Assembly (NCBI RefSeq): GCF_902686445.1 | Contig: NC_062217.1 | Location: 169,599,098 to 169,663,097 of the forward strand | Source: Sciurus carolinensis | Lineage: Eukaryota; Chordata; Mammalia; Rodentia; Sciuridae | Length of the DNA stretch: 64,000 nt | Direction: 5' to 3' | Shown: in pieces, positions 12,700-24,321 of the stretch | How the letters are laid out: every line of letters begins with the position of its first letter | How positions within the stretch are numbered: position 1 is the first letter of the stretch | Notes under the pieces: model-generated | What the model saw: the letters and a program-made list of their open reading frames with translations, nothing else | Told to the model about the DNA's origin: nothing | Databases searched by the model: none | Position numbers and translations under genes: made by a program

Positions 12700-12805
12700 C
12701 TCCTAGCAACCTCAAGAGAAAATAAATGTCACCAACATGTACATGTGGAAGCTGAGGCTCAGAGAGGAGGGTCTGCACTCAGCGTCACAGTGAGAAAGCA
12801 GCAGA
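12700..12805 (-). repeat. MIR fragment
   Basis: The segment 'gtggaagctgaggctcagag' followed by 'cagcgtcacagtgagaaagc' is reverse-oriented MIR core. Confidence 0.6.
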
Positions 12806-13489
12806 GCACAGGGAGGCCCACACTCTTTCCAGATCACCCCACCGCTCCTTGCTAGAAAGACTGCATGTGGACCCTACGGCTGCCTAAGATGAGTCAAGGA
12901 ACACTGCTGGTCTCACCAGAGACACAGCAGGCGCTTTGCCACCCAGGTCACAGTGCTGCAGAAGGCTCATCCTGCCATACAACACCCAGGACGGACAGGG
13001 AGGCAACGTGGAACATGGCGGCAGTTGCAGCTGCCAGCAGGGGTTCAGGGTGGTGTCAGAGATGGGAAAGGAAGTGGGTGTGGGTAAAGATAGCGTCAAC
13101 AGGAAATGCACTTGGAACATGCCCCGGAGCAAGCTGAGGCCTGGCTGCCTCCCCCAAACTTCTATCTTCTTAGTTCTCCCTCAGACATTAAAAATCTGCT
13201 TGCCTCCACAGGGCAGGACAGTGCACTGGGCTCTCCACGCGAGTCTCCCTGGCATCTCTGGGGCACCCGCCTGCAGAGGAGACACACATACTGAGGCTCC
13301 TCAGCTCTTGGAACATCTGTCGGAAAACCCCAAGCTGGGGACTACAGGCGGGGCATGGCAGAGGGCCAAGCCTGGGGCACGACACTTCTAAGACAGAGAG
13401 GGACAGATGGGCAGTGGTCACCTCCAGAGTCACGTACCCAGCACTCATAAGCCTAGAGGCTCCATGGAGCGGACAGGCCTGGGGTGATG

Positions 13490-13660
13490 GGGGAGGATGA
13501 GCTTGGCCAGCTGTGTCCTTGGCCTAGCTCTGCCACCACCTGCCACAAAGTCATCACTCATCCCCTTCCCCTTAGACCTGCCACCTCCCCATCTGTAAAA
13601 TGGCAATAGTGGCCTCTGTCCAGTCACCTTGGAGGATTGCTGTGTGACCTCCACCAATTG
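13490..13660 (+). repeat. MIR copy
   Basis: The segment 'tagctctgccaccacctgcc' followed by 'ctccccatctgtaaaatggc' and 'ttggaggattgctgtgtgac' follows the MIR consensus in forward order. Confidence 0.75.
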
Positions 13661-13719
13661 TCGTGAGGCTTCAGGAGGGAGAGACCAGACCACGCCCTCA
13701 AGACAGCCAGCCAGGCGCT

Positions 13720-13830
13720 TTGTGTGCACCAAGGACAGCCCCCGGAGGAGCTCTTTGCTTCACAGATGAGCGTCCAGGCTCAGAGAGGTTACTTAACTCA
13801 CCCACAGTCCTACAGCTGAAAGCCCACCTA
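13720..13830 (-). repeat. MIR fragment
   Basis: The segments 'caggctcagagaggttactt' and 'acccacagtcctacagctga' are reverse-oriented MIR core. Confidence 0.7.
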
Positions 13831-14041
13831 CCCTGTTGGATCGGGGCTCCTCTGCTGCTAAGGGACCTGCCCTAGCTGTGAGGAGCAGCCCTGGGAAGAG
13901 AAGGGCAGTGTCACGGGAGACCAGCAGAAGGTGCTGCCAAAACAAGCAGTCACCCTGGCCCAGGCGAGGACAGAGGAGGCAGGATGGAACCGGTGCAAGG
14001 GGTGAGCCACCTCTCAACTCGCACAGGCAGCTGCAGACTTG

Positions 14042-14087
14042 CTTTCTTTCTTTTTTTTTTTTTTTGGGGGGGGGGCGGGTGGCGGGG
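14042..14087. repeat. T-rich tract fused to G-rich tract
   Basis: A run of about 17 T is followed directly by about 11 G, then cgggtggcgggg. The plus strand offers several closely spaced G runs, so a G-quadruplex is possible. On the transcribed FAM53B pre-mRNA (minus) the tract reads C-rich then A-rich. Such homopolymer junctions are also prone to sequencing or assembly error. Confidence 0.85.
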
Positions 14088-14094
14088 AAAGAAC

Positions 14095-14205
14095 AAGCTA
14101 ACTTAAGTGACCTTGGACAAAGGGTCTGGTCTCCCTGGGTCTCAGTTTCCCCGGGTCTCAGTTTCCCCGGATACACAATGACAGATTCCTTCAAGCTCTG
14201 AGGCT
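14095..14205 (+). repeat. MIR fragment carrying a 16-bp tandem duplication
   Basis: 'taagtgaccttggacaaagg' followed by 'tctcagtttcccc' is MIR core. Inside it the 16-mer gggtctcagtttcccc is perfectly duplicated (14137-14152 and 14153-14168). The identical copies mean the duplication is much younger than the MIR. Confidence 0.75.
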
Positions 14206-14714
14206 TAAGGGCTCCAGCTGGGACTTCAACCTCAAAACTGGGAGTGAGGAAAGCAGCCCTGATTGTTCAGAAGTTCCCATGTCTTCCGGAGGAAGACACC
14301 GTCGTCTCCACAACGGTGGCCCCTGTGCATGCTGGACAAGGTGGGCCCCTTCTGACCACCCACCTGACCAAGCAGAAGGGGACACAGGGTTGAGAGGGAC
14401 ATGCTGGTTCAGGCATGGGGGCAGCAATGGGAAGGGGACTGCAGGCTGGCCTGCCACCTCCACGTGAATAAGCAGCTGCTTCTGCCACCACTCACTGCCC
14501 CCAGCACATGGGTACTGACCGAATCTCAACATGACAGAGTGGATGGTGCCCTTTCTATGTGGGCTTCCAGATCAAGCTTTGGGCGGCCTTTACTCTGCGT
14601 CAGAAGGACGCCTGCCATGGGTGGTGCCCAACAGGAGGATGGCAGGATTACGGGAGCAGCCCTCCCTGGACCTGGACATACCGGAAGGCATGAGCTTCGT
14701 TCTCTCTATTCCTT

Positions 14715-14905
14715 CAGACTCCAAAGCAACCAATGCTTATCAAGTGCACACAAGCCCCAGGAATGGTGCCATACGTTTTAGGTCTTCAGGATGCCTCCAG
14801 GAGGCAAGCAGCACTGTCCCCATTTTGCAGATAAGAAAACTGAGGCCAGAGGAGTAACTTATCCAGGATCCTGCAGCTAGTGAACGACAGATCTGGGAAT
14901 GACCC
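14715..14905 (-). repeat. MIR copy
   Basis: The segment 'tccccattttgcagataaga' followed by 'aaactgaggccagaggagta' and 'cctgcagctagtgaacgac' is a well-preserved reverse MIR. Confidence 0.8.
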
Positions 14906-15109
14906 AGGCCCTCCCGCTCCCAGTGTAGCTCCCCTCCCATGCTGTCAGACCCCAGTCACCTACTAGGATCTTCATAGCATTCGGAGCTAAAGTTATAACA
15001 AGATGATTTGGCGACAGGCACAGATGGAATAATCATCTACCAGACAACTCTTCTCCCTAATGGAGACAGAAGGGTTTATTCTTAGCAATATAATTTAAGT
15101 ATAGGATAA

Positions 15110-15230
15110 TTTTACAATGCTGTAGGCTCTGCCCTACTCAGACTAAGTGCTAAGGAGACAGATCTCTCCCTACAGGGAAGAACCTCCTACTAGTTGGAGG
15201 AAGCCAAAAGTGACAGAGGCCTTCCTGCAG
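15110..15230 (-). repeat. Possible L2 fragment
   Basis: The segment 'agtgctaaggagacagatct' followed by 'ccctacagggaagaacctcc' resembles the reverse complement of an L2 3' region. It is strongly eroded. Confidence 0.35.
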
Positions 15231-15404
15231 TGACAGGAGCCCAGGCTGCTGAAGTGCCTGAGTGAATAGGTGTCTGTCACTCTGAATTAGGCAGCCAGGC
15301 ACGACCTGAGTCCTCCAAGAGTCCCTGTTGGTCTCTCCATGCTAGAGAATGATGGTAATGGGATGCCAGTAGTGGCAACAGGGTGATGAAGGTGACAGTG
15401 GGTG

Positions 15405-15600
15405 TTGGTGTGGCCAGAGTGTCAGGTGCGTTATGCCCTTCACCTCATCTGATCTTCACACCCACCCTCGAGGCAAGTGGTTCTTATCCCCATTTTACAA
15501 ATGAGGAAACTGAGGCTCTGGGTGCTTACCCGGCCAGGAGTGGTAAGGCTGAGGCTGGAACCCTGGCTGCTGGACTCCCGAGGCACTGCTCTCTCCTTTC
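15405..15600 (-). repeat. MIR copy
   Basis: The segment 'cctcatctgatcttcacacc' followed by 'atccccattttacaaatgag' and 'gaaactgaggctctgggtgc' is reverse-oriented MIR. Confidence 0.8.
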
Positions 15601-16684
15601 TCATGCCCGAGCGGCCCGCTCCAGTGACCCGTTCTGCAGATGAACAATTCCCGGACTCTATCCCCGGTATCAACGTCCTGAATTTCCCTGTCCGCTCGAC
15701 GGCCCTTCACATCGGCCATTTGTTTTAAGAGAGAGGTTTACCGGAAAGGAAAAGGTTCTTACAGAATCAGTTTTCTGTGTCCTAAACTCCCTCTTGTCTT
15801 CTCAAGGAAGGTGAAAGCAAACTTGCCCAGACAACTGGGACAGGTGGACGCGGGGACCCACAGATCCTGGGAGGCACTGAGGGGTTCTGTGCATGTGGCA
15901 CAGTTGTGTTAGACACTGAGGACCTCTGACCTCCCTTTAGAGGTCATTTCCTGCTCAAAGCACCCAAGGCCAGAGTAGCAATGTGACGGTGGCAGTGAGG
16001 CAGAGTGACGGAGCAGGGTCAGCTGCACTCCAGCACGGAGGCACAGCCAAATCCTCTGTCCCTGCCTCTGTGCCATGAGGAGACAGGAAGGGGTGACCCC
16101 CCCCCCCTGCCCTCAGAGCCTCTGCTGTGGCCTTTACACAAGGACCCTAACTCTCTTCCCTTATTTTATTTCTATCTGGCACTAAAGGTGCAGGGGGAGG
16201 CCAAGAGGTGCAGGGTGCAATGGAGTCCTGCTGGGCCTGCATGGGCCTCTGAGTTGTGGGGCAGCAGGGCCATGGTGGTGAGGGAGGCAGAGCAGGCTGG
16301 TGGCCAGGTCTCGCTCCTGACCCACAGGCCCTGCAGCCCAAAGCCCAGTCACCGATTGCTGATGGAAAACAGGAGTCCACAAGAGGCCCAGGGGCTGAGG
16401 TTGAGCATCCCTCTCCTGCCCTGTCTCCCCGGCACAGTCCAGGCCCAGGTCTCTCACTGCCTCCAGGGAGCACAGTGGAGACAGTCAGCTGATTTCCCAT
16501 CGCGGGGCCTGACACTCAGGAAAAGCTGACAGGTTAACCTCCCTGCTCCAGGTGGGCTGGGCATCTGAGCGCCGAGCAGGGCAGAGATAAGCAGCCCACA
16601 GGCTGGCTGTGGAGACCAGGCCCGGAATATTCATGCTGCCCAGCAGCTGGACACTCAGAGACTGAGGGTCATGTTCAACCCAGA

Positions 16685-16830
16685 GGGCCTTCACTCACTA
16701 GCTCTTTACTCATTCCCCCATCTGTGAAGCACCCACTGTACACCAGATTCTGTCCTGAGCAAGTGGACTCGGGGACCAGCAGGACAAGCCCCTACCTTCC
16801 AGGACTACCCTCCTCAAGGGCATGCCTGAA
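16685..16830 (-). repeat. L2 3'-end fragment
   Basis: The segment 'gaagcacccactgtacacca' followed by 'gattctgtcctgagca' and 'agcccctaccttccaggac' is the reverse complement of the L2 3' end (consensus 'ggcacatagtaggtgctcaa'). Confidence 0.6.
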
Positions 16831-17104
16831 GAATTTCAAAGCCAGCAAGATTCGGCCTCACCCAGGTGCCACATGAATGAGCAGGACCTTGAGGATGGCA
16901 TCATAGCCCAATTTTGCACATCCAGCCCTCTCTCCCACCTGGGTCATGGGACTCGCCAGTTTTACTCTGCCTGAGCCTAGCAATGGCTGTGAAACCTGCA
17001 GAGGGAAGAATCATCCATCCCCAGCTGTCTGCACCCAGGAGTGCTGAGCCACACGGCAGTATGCAGGCCCACCGGAGCTGAGCGTGTGGGCTCAGCTCCA
17101 CCCT

Positions 17105-17225
17105 TGCCCTGTCCATGAGGTGACTCAGGCAAGCAACTCAGACCCAATTCACAGAGCAGGAAACCAAGGCCCTGGGCAGCACTGGGGCATGCCCAGTCCA
17201 TGCTGTGCTGTTAAGTCACAGAGGA
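17105..17225 (-). repeat. Possible MIR fragment
   Basis: The segment 'aattcacagagcaggaaacc' followed by 'aaggccctgggcagc' resembles reverse MIR core. The similarity is weak. Confidence 0.4.
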
Positions 17226-18284
17226 GGCTGTGGTCACATCTCTCTGTCATGAGCTTTGGACAGGAGACTGGCCACAATTGCCCTCGGATCCGGTCCCAGC
17301 CTGTTATCAGTGGTGACAATCTGCTGAGTGACCATGGTCCAGCCATTTTCTCTTTCAGGCCCCAGTGGATTCACCTGCAGAGAGTCAAGGAGTTGAATGA
17401 GGCAAGAGACATGCAGTATTTCCTGTTGCTGACCTCCAGGCACTAATAAGCACAATCTGATGCTAGTGGGAAGGGATGGTGTGTATTTTAACAATCATAC
17501 AGTATCACAGCAGAGGGCCTAAAACAGCTCCCTCTCCTGCCACCTCCCAGGTCAGAACCCAATTCTTTCAAGATGGAGGGGAGCCAGGGAAGAGTCAAGC
17601 AACCATCTCCCCAGCTGAAACTCACGGGTTCACCCTGGGACACAGAGGCCACCTCTTTTGTTTCCCCAGACGATGCCTGAAACTACACAGGACACCCCGT
17701 ACTGAGGTGGGTTCGAGCAAATGTTTCCAAGAAGTGCAGACAAAAGGGCCAGCTTCCCTTGGGTACCCCGATGCCTTGATACTGAGATTTTATTGCCAGA
17801 CACCAGGGAAGTGCTTTTCACCCGGGTCCCTCAGGATCATGCACAGAACCTGGGAGGAAGAGTCCCAAAGGCTGCCTGCCTGCATTTTATGTACCCCAAA
17901 TACACTTTTAGGGTCTCGCTGTTAAAAAACAACTTAGATATGATCTCCAATCCGCCTTTTGTAGGGAGAGAAGCCTGCAGGCCTGATAAGTTCCTGTCAC
18001 AAGGCCTAAGCTCAAGGCCAGCCAGCAAGTAGTATCTTCCAGATTTCAGGAAGAGCTGTGCCTGAGGCAGGAGGATTAACTTCCTCTATGTCAGGAGGAT
18101 TGGGTACAGTAGGGCCTTGCACCGTCCCAGGCAACCAGACCTCTCTCCATTCTCTGCTTTCAAAAGGCTCAGCCAAGAGCCCAGGACAGACAGACTGTCC
18201 ATCTGTGGCCAGGGAACCTAACACTGCAGAGCACAGGGGTCCAGCTGCATCTCACTGCCATGGTGGGATCAGACTGAAGAGCAA

Positions 18285-18400
18285 GCAGGTGAGCTGGGTT
18301 TGAAGGTCTCTCTTACCCTCCTCAATATGACCTTGCACAGGTCCCTCTCCTGCCTGAGTTTCACTTTGCTCATCTGAGCTTGGTGAGCAGATCCCATCCC
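18285..18400 (+). repeat. Possible MIR fragment
   Basis: The segments 'aggtgagctgggtttgaagg' and 'tgagtttcactttgctcatc' resemble forward MIR. Confidence 0.45.
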
Positions 18401-18779
18401 AGAGGGGTCCCATGAGGAGAAAGAAGGAAGGTACATGATATGAACGTGCTTTGGGACCTCTGAGACGTGGCACAGATGGAGAAGTCTATGTAATGGCAAG
18501 GTCCAGAATACTAGTTGTCCAGTTCAAGGCTAGCACTCCTGGACTCTGGCACCAGTCAGGGACTCAGCTGGTAAACCTCCTGGGCTACACTCCACCTGGC
18601 AGGCTCCCGGAAGCCAGCCAGGCACCTTCCTGGGCTGAAGCCTGCCAGGCTGCTGTGTGGACACAGGGAGGATAGGCGCTTGGTGCTGTGAAGGCACCTA
18701 CTGAACACTGGCCACTAGCTAGGCCACCATATCCCCTCACTTGGAAAACAGTAGCTGTGGAAACTCTGGGGTGTTTCTC

Positions 18780-18860
18780 TAAGCTCACCATTACCAAAGG
18801 AAATAATTAGAAAGCTTTAATGGGAAAATTTAATGCTGCGAGCTGAACACTGCGCCCAGC
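18780..18860. other. Short A+T-rich candidate conserved element
   Basis: An island with 'aaataattagaaagctttaa' and 'gggaaaatttaatgctgcg' stands out from GC-rich surroundings and matches no repeat I know. The TAAT cores are typical of homeodomain sites. Function is inferred only. Confidence 0.25.
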
Positions 18861-19608
18861 ATGTGCCAAATACAACTGTCACGTTCATACAGCAATATGC
18901 TCAGCAAGATCACAAAACAAAGAGCCGATGCTTGGAGCCAGGAGGTCCCGCCCAGCCCAGGTCCGAGCAAGGCCGTTCCCCTCTCCTCTCCACACCAGGA
19001 CTGGAACCAGAGCACACTGAGACAGGAGCTCTGGGAAAAGGATGCCTCCGACTGACTGCTGCCACTCTGGGGGGGATGGGAAGGAAAGGGCGCACCCAGG
19101 GAGGGTTTCTGGTCCCCCAAAGGTCTGCAGGTGTGAGGATGGGATGGGGTTGGGGAGGGCTGGTTTTCCACTAGACAACACAACAGAGTTACAGGAAGGA
19201 GAACCCGCCTTTGATTCATTTTTCCCACATCCGTCCTGCTTGGATCCAGGGCAGCACCATACACACAGTAGGTGCTCTGGAACTGATGGCCTGGGATAGG
19301 AAACCCAGCTCCAGGTAGGAGTGGTCTCCTTCCCAAAGCTGCAGCTTCGGTGCAGCTCCCTTCTGTACTGAGGAATGACAGTTCTGAGGACGTGCCCAGC
19401 TTTCTGGGTAAGGCTGCAAGTGGTCTGGACTCCAAGGCCTCTGATTTTCTGCTCTCCCAGTGCTGAGTGCCTGAGTTTGCAAGCAAGCCCTGGGGGGAAG
19501 GGAGGAGAAAGTCCCTGTGGGACTCTGTGCCCTCCCCACATTTGGTCTGGGGAGCCAGATGGGGTGAATTCACATTAGGTCACTGTGTTTCTTTTAAAAT
19601 CAAGACAG

Positions 19609-19799
19609 GCCAGGTGCAGTGGCACACGCCTGAAATTCCAGTGACTCAGGAGGCTGAGGCAGGAGAATAGCAAGTCTGAGGCAAGCCTCAGCAACTTAGC
19701 AAGACCCTGTCAAATAAACACAAAACGAATGGGGATATAGCTCAGGAGTAAAGCGCCCATGGGTTCAATTCCCAGCATCAATCACTCAAGCAATCAATC
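19609..19799 (+). mobile_element. B1-dID composite SINE
   Basis: The left half is B1-like ('gccaggtgcagtggcacacg', 'ggaggctgaggcaggagaat') and the right half is ID-like ('ggggatatagctcaggagta', 'gggttcaattcccagcatc'). The tail is an aatc-rich simple repeat rather than poly-A. An imperfect target duplication, aatcaagacag at 19598-19608 versus aatcaaagacag at 19800-19811, flanks it. Confidence 0.9.
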
Positions 19800-21219
19800 A
19801 ATCAAAGACAGATGGGAACAATGATTAAACTGCCCACAGTCAAGAATGACACGGCCCACAGGTCCCAAAATAGTACCAAGTTATGGGAGCCCCAGGCACA
19901 CACAGGTCACAGGCTTTAGGGCAACGCTGTTTTAGCTGATGGGGACACAGATCTGAGCTCCAGTGTCCAGGACTGCCTACCCAGCCCCATCCAGGGGCCC
20001 ATTTATAACTTCACAGTCACACTGGACATTGTGGGCTGGAGAGGTGAACCGTTCACTGTGTCCTACTACGTTCAGGAGGCAAGGCTAGAGTCCACCCCCA
20101 CCCCAGGACAACTCTTGCTCACACTACAGACAGTCTGATGGGAGGCTCAGTGTTTCCACACTACTTGGGGATTGGAACCAAGACCTGCTGGGCTGGTGAG
20201 GGGCCTAAAAGCCACAGCCCTCTTGGATGTCAATAGGAAAACCAGAACTCCTTGAACTTGACACCTCTTAACCTTTCCCCACAAGGACTTTCTCAAGCCA
20301 ACAGCAGCAAAACATGGCCATGCTCCTGTCTTCACAGAATTTCCTGTCTGATATGGTCTTTGATTCCACTTATTGTCAGTCCGTTCACACTGGACAGATG
20401 CTTAAAGAGAGCAGGGCCCTCGGTCATCCTGCTCCACACTATCCTGAGTGCCAAGAGCAGTGCTTCCATGCAACAAGAACACAACAAGCAGAACTGACCC
20501 GGAATGGGCCCACCTGGAGGAAGGAGGGTCTTGCTTCCATTTGTCCTGCTCGGCAGTGCCCAGCACACAGCAGGTCACCAGAAAGACGTGCTGGATTAAA
20601 CAATGACAGGGAGAACTGAAAGAGGTCCTTCACAGGTACGAAGGAAATTTGGGAGGAAGCCTGGATCCTGCTCACTGGAGCTGGGTCCCAAGACCCTGGG
20701 AGACAGACACCCAACAGGGGCATCTGGGTCTGCTCACTTAAAACACACAGCCCATATGTGCCTGGCAGTGTGGAGACACAGCCGGTCCCACGTACTCTTG
20801 CCTTCCTGGGAGTGCAGGCATTCCTGGTACCACAGCCATCTCAGAAGGGCTGGCTTGGAGAAAATGACACAGTCTGAGTAGCTGCCCTAAACTCAGATGC
20901 AGACTGTTCACTGAGAACAAAACCATGACGACTGTGGATACTGCCCTGTTGGTCCTCCAGAGTCCTGCTGAAGGACTGACAGTGGAAAGGACTCTGTGAA
21001 CAGGCTGTAAAGGTCTGGCCAAACTGGGTTTGGTGGGGCCAGGCCAGCTCAGCTTTCCAAGCCAGCCAACACATCCCCTGGACAAGACGATACGTTGCCT
21101 GCACTAGTGAAATTGTGTACGTAGGTGTAAAAAGGGAAATCTTACAAATCCTTACAAATGAAGGGTACAAGAGCATCAGCCTAAGTCTTGGCCTGCGTAG
21201 ATTAAAAGAATTCAATTCA

Positions 21220-21308
21220 GGCTGGGGAGATAGCTCAGTTGGTAGAGTGCTCGCCTCACAAGCACTAAGGCCCTGAGTTCAATCCCCAGCACCGCAAAAA
21301 AAAAAAAA
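21220..21308 (+). mobile_element. Young ID-type SINE with target duplication
   Basis: The element runs from 'ggctggggagatagctcagt' through 'caatccccagcaccgc' into a poly-A tail. A perfect 15-bp duplication aaaagaattcaattc flanks it (21204-21218 and 21309-21323). The RNA polymerase III A and B box regions are well preserved, so it is a recent insertion. Confidence 0.95.
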
Positions 21309-21794
21309 AAAAGAATTCAATTCTTTTTGCACAGGGTCAAGAATATTTTCTTTAAAACTGTATCTGCTTTTCTTTATTACAGTGTGAGAAACCAGCGCTG
21401 AGTTCATAGACTTTCTGGTTAATTAGTGGTTTTTCCATCTCCCCCATTTAGAGGACCAAACTCTTACTTCTTAGCACTGCTCCACACATGTCATATGCTT
21501 ACTACTGAAACCTGTACTTGAACCTGTGGAAGTCTCCAGTGTTACAGTTGTTTAGAAAAAGAACTGCGAGCGTCTGTACCAAACATTCAAAGATGGTTCC
21601 CTCTATAGGGAACTTGAGAGGGGTTTCTTTTTTTTGTGCTTTTTCATTTCTGAACTATAGTTGTTTCCTTTTGAACTTTAAACTTCTTAAAAGTATGCAT
21701 TAATTTTGTAACCAAAAGAAATAATAAATGTCAATGAATCTAGAAAGTTCCCTTGAGTTGACACACAAGAATGTTAACATTTAACATGAATGGG

Positions 21795-21940
21795 TACTTT
21801 TATGTGCCACTAAGTACTGAGTGTGAGCCAGACATTGTTTTACTTAATTCCCTGTCTGTACTCCCACTTTACAGACGAGGAAACAGAGGCTCAGGGAAAT
21901 TCAGTGACTTGCTCAAAGTCCCGCAGCTACATCCACAGCC
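21795..21940 (-). repeat. MIR copy
   Basis: The segment 'ctcccactttacagacgagg' followed by 'aaacagaggctcagggaaat' and 'gacttgctcaaagtcccgca' is reverse-oriented MIR. Confidence 0.8.
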
Positions 21941-22689
21941 ACCTCCATTCGTTCCGAGTCCTCGCTCCCAGTCAGCCTGTGCCGGCAGCCTGGAAGCTCC
22001 TGCCCACTCGCCCTTTTCCTCACTGGTCACTGAAGGCAGCTGTGATGACGTGTAACCCACACCACAAATATTACAGACTGCAGAACTGGGTGGGCACTTT
22101 GGCAGTGTCCAGGTTGTGACCAGTGACTTTTCTCCCACAGTCAGAACCAGGTGGGTTTCAGCCTTGCCCAGCGGACAGACCCACGAAGGGGCAGGGGCAG
22201 AGGCGGCCAGTGAGCCTGGGAAGGGGCTTTGCTAGACATTAAACTGAAGAAAACATGGGAGCATCTGGGGATGGGGATCCTCCTGGCAAATGTGGAGGCC
22301 TACCAATGTTCTGAGCTGCCACGCACTGTGCCACCCCAAGGAGGTTTAGGACCAGAAGCTCTGGGTTACCTAAGCAGGAGTCCCGGGCCATGGTCCTCAG
22401 AAATGATGTTGAGTAGGTTCCCTCCGGTGCACTGCCACATGCTCAGCTCTGGTAAACTGGTGTAGACCAGATTCCTAAGAGTGGGCCAGTCATGTTGGCA
22501 AACTAACCTGTCCTCCATCCCAACAACCCAGGTAGGAGTCACCATGCTGTAAGAAAAAGGGCCCTGGCCTAAGAGGTGGGGGGACACCGAGGTCACACTC
22601 CTCTCCTCCATCTCTGCCTACAGAACTCCTGCAGCTCTCTGGGCCTCAGCCCCTGCGCCCTGCACCCAAGGCGTGTACACGGACTCAAG

Positions 22690-22930
22690 CACACACTCCC
22701 AGCAGCGCTGTCTGCATTCAAATCCCACACCTTCCTGGGGCTGGCGCTCTGGCCTTGGGTGAGTCATTTCATCAAGTCTCTACTTCCGTCCTTGGCAGTA
22801 GTCAGAAGGACAGTGAACAGCATCTATCTCACAGAGCGACATGAAAATTAAATGGGTCACAACACACATGGTTTTTAGAAAGGTGCATGGCATATGCTGG
22901 GTGAGTGCTAGAGAAGTATTTGCAATTACA
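22690..22930 (+). repeat. MIR copy
   Basis: The segments 'tgcattcaaatcccacacct', 'ctggccttgggtgagtcatt', 'ctatctcacagagcgacatg' and 'gcatggcatatgctgggtg' follow the MIR consensus from the 5' half to the 3' end. Confidence 0.7.
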
Positions 22931-23397
22931 CTGTTGTCGCCCGGGCCTCTCTCAGGGACCCCTGATGTCCTTGGGCCTCAGTTTAGCACATATTTCAGAA
23001 TTTGAACAAAACTGCCTCAAGGGGCCAAGGAGGGAAAGAAAAGAATCCCAGGGTGGTGTCGTCAGTTAAAAAGGAGAAGCACAATGACTCACTGTCAGCT
23101 CTGTGCCTCGCTCCTGACATCCTCTGTCCCCAGCTTCTTTGCCCAGGGCCCATATCAGCATCAACGGTGGAAGTGATTCTGGGTTACAACCACATCCCTG
23201 GGTCCCCAAAAACACCCAGCTCATGAACAGCTCTCTGGCTTGGGGCTGGCTGCTGCAGGCCACTCAGACAGGAAGCCCTTGGACAGGCCTCTGTGGAGGT
23301 GGGACAGGATAAAACCATGGCTGTGTGAGGCTTTTAAATGTCAGCGCCAACCACCCCCACCCTTATTTTCACAAAACCTCACGGGGAATGCGCAGAT

Positions 23398-23427
23398 TAA
23401 AAATTTAAAAAGAAAAGAAAAGAAAAC
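23398..23427 (+). repeat. A-rich / (AAAAG)n simple repeat
   Basis: The sequence is 'aaaaatttaaaaagaaaaga' followed by aaagaaaac. It is a low-complexity A-rich tract. Confidence 0.7.
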
Positions 23428-24107
23428 TCCTCATGATGTCAAGTTCTGTTTTCTGTTATCATAAATCAATCTCCTCTAGAACCTTCTGAACTGGTTGCCT
23501 AGCTCAGTCATACTTCTGGCAGCAAAAAGAGTTCGGTCCCCAACCTGGGAGACCTTTCTGGGGGACTGTCTTGAACCCCAGGGTTGCCCCACCAAAATTC
23601 TTCGAGGGACAGGAGAAAGTGGAGCAGTGAGGGGGCAGAGGAAACGCACGATCCCTGCCCGGCCTCACTCCCAAGCACGGCAGCGGCGCGAGGACAGCTT
23701 GGGGAGCAGCAGACACCAGCACAAGTCGCCCGCCAACACTGGCAGAGGGAGGGAGCCATGAGAGCGTGGCGCCTCATTCATTTTTTAAGTCATGGTTTTG
23801 TGCACTGAGAAGCTGAACCTTCAGCTCATTCTGACACAGGGGTCCTGAAGTGTAGAAGCTCTGGACGCTCCTTTGTCACGATCCCTGCTTGCCAGGGTTC
23901 TTACTTGCCACTTGAGGTGTGCAGGAAGCAGCCACACAGGGGCTGCTGGGAGCAGGTAGAGCCTGAGAAACCAGGCAGGTCCCCTTACATAGAGCCACAT
24001 TCCTGAGCACCAAGATAGTAGTTCTGGGCCCTTTTAAGGGTCAGTTTTTGGTGAGAATTGGCCAAGCAAATTCAATTACTTTGCAAACAGGGAAACTGAG
24101 GCACTGG

Positions 24108-24321
24108 GCCAGCTAGATTAGGGGCCAGATGGTGACTAGCTAGGCTCTGCAGGCCACAGGGCCTGCTCAGGCTTGACACTACTCATCCCTGTTGTTACAG
24201 AAGGAACACGGTTCCGTACAACTTGAGTGTCAACAGGCATGGTTGTGCGCCAATAAAACTTTATTTACAGACAAAGGCAGCGGAGGAACCCGGCCTTCGG
24301 GCCATGGCTTGCTGACACCTG
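24108..24321 (+). mobile_element. hAT-Charlie-type DNA transposon fossil
   Basis: The segments 'aggggccagatggtgactag', 'ctctgcaggccacagggcct', 'gccaataaaactttatttac', 'ggcagcggaggaacccggcc' and 'gggccatggcttgctgacac' follow a common non-autonomous mammalian hAT element (consensus 'ccaataaaactttatttaca' and 'gggccatagtttgccgaccc'). I cannot name the subfamily reliably. Confidence 0.7.

Noticed and set aside
18830..19573. Minus-strand 247-codon open frame, with a second 218-codon frame overlapping it in another phase
   Set aside because: The translation is Ser/Pro/Leu-rich low-complexity with no recognisable domain, two long frames coincide on the same strand as expected in GC-rich DNA with few stops, and it lies inside an intron. 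Treated as chance.
21220..21300. tRNA-like gene suggested by A and B box-like words
   Set aside because: The poly-A tail, target duplication and match to the sciurid ID-type SINE show it is a retroposon derived from a tRNA, not a tRNA gene.
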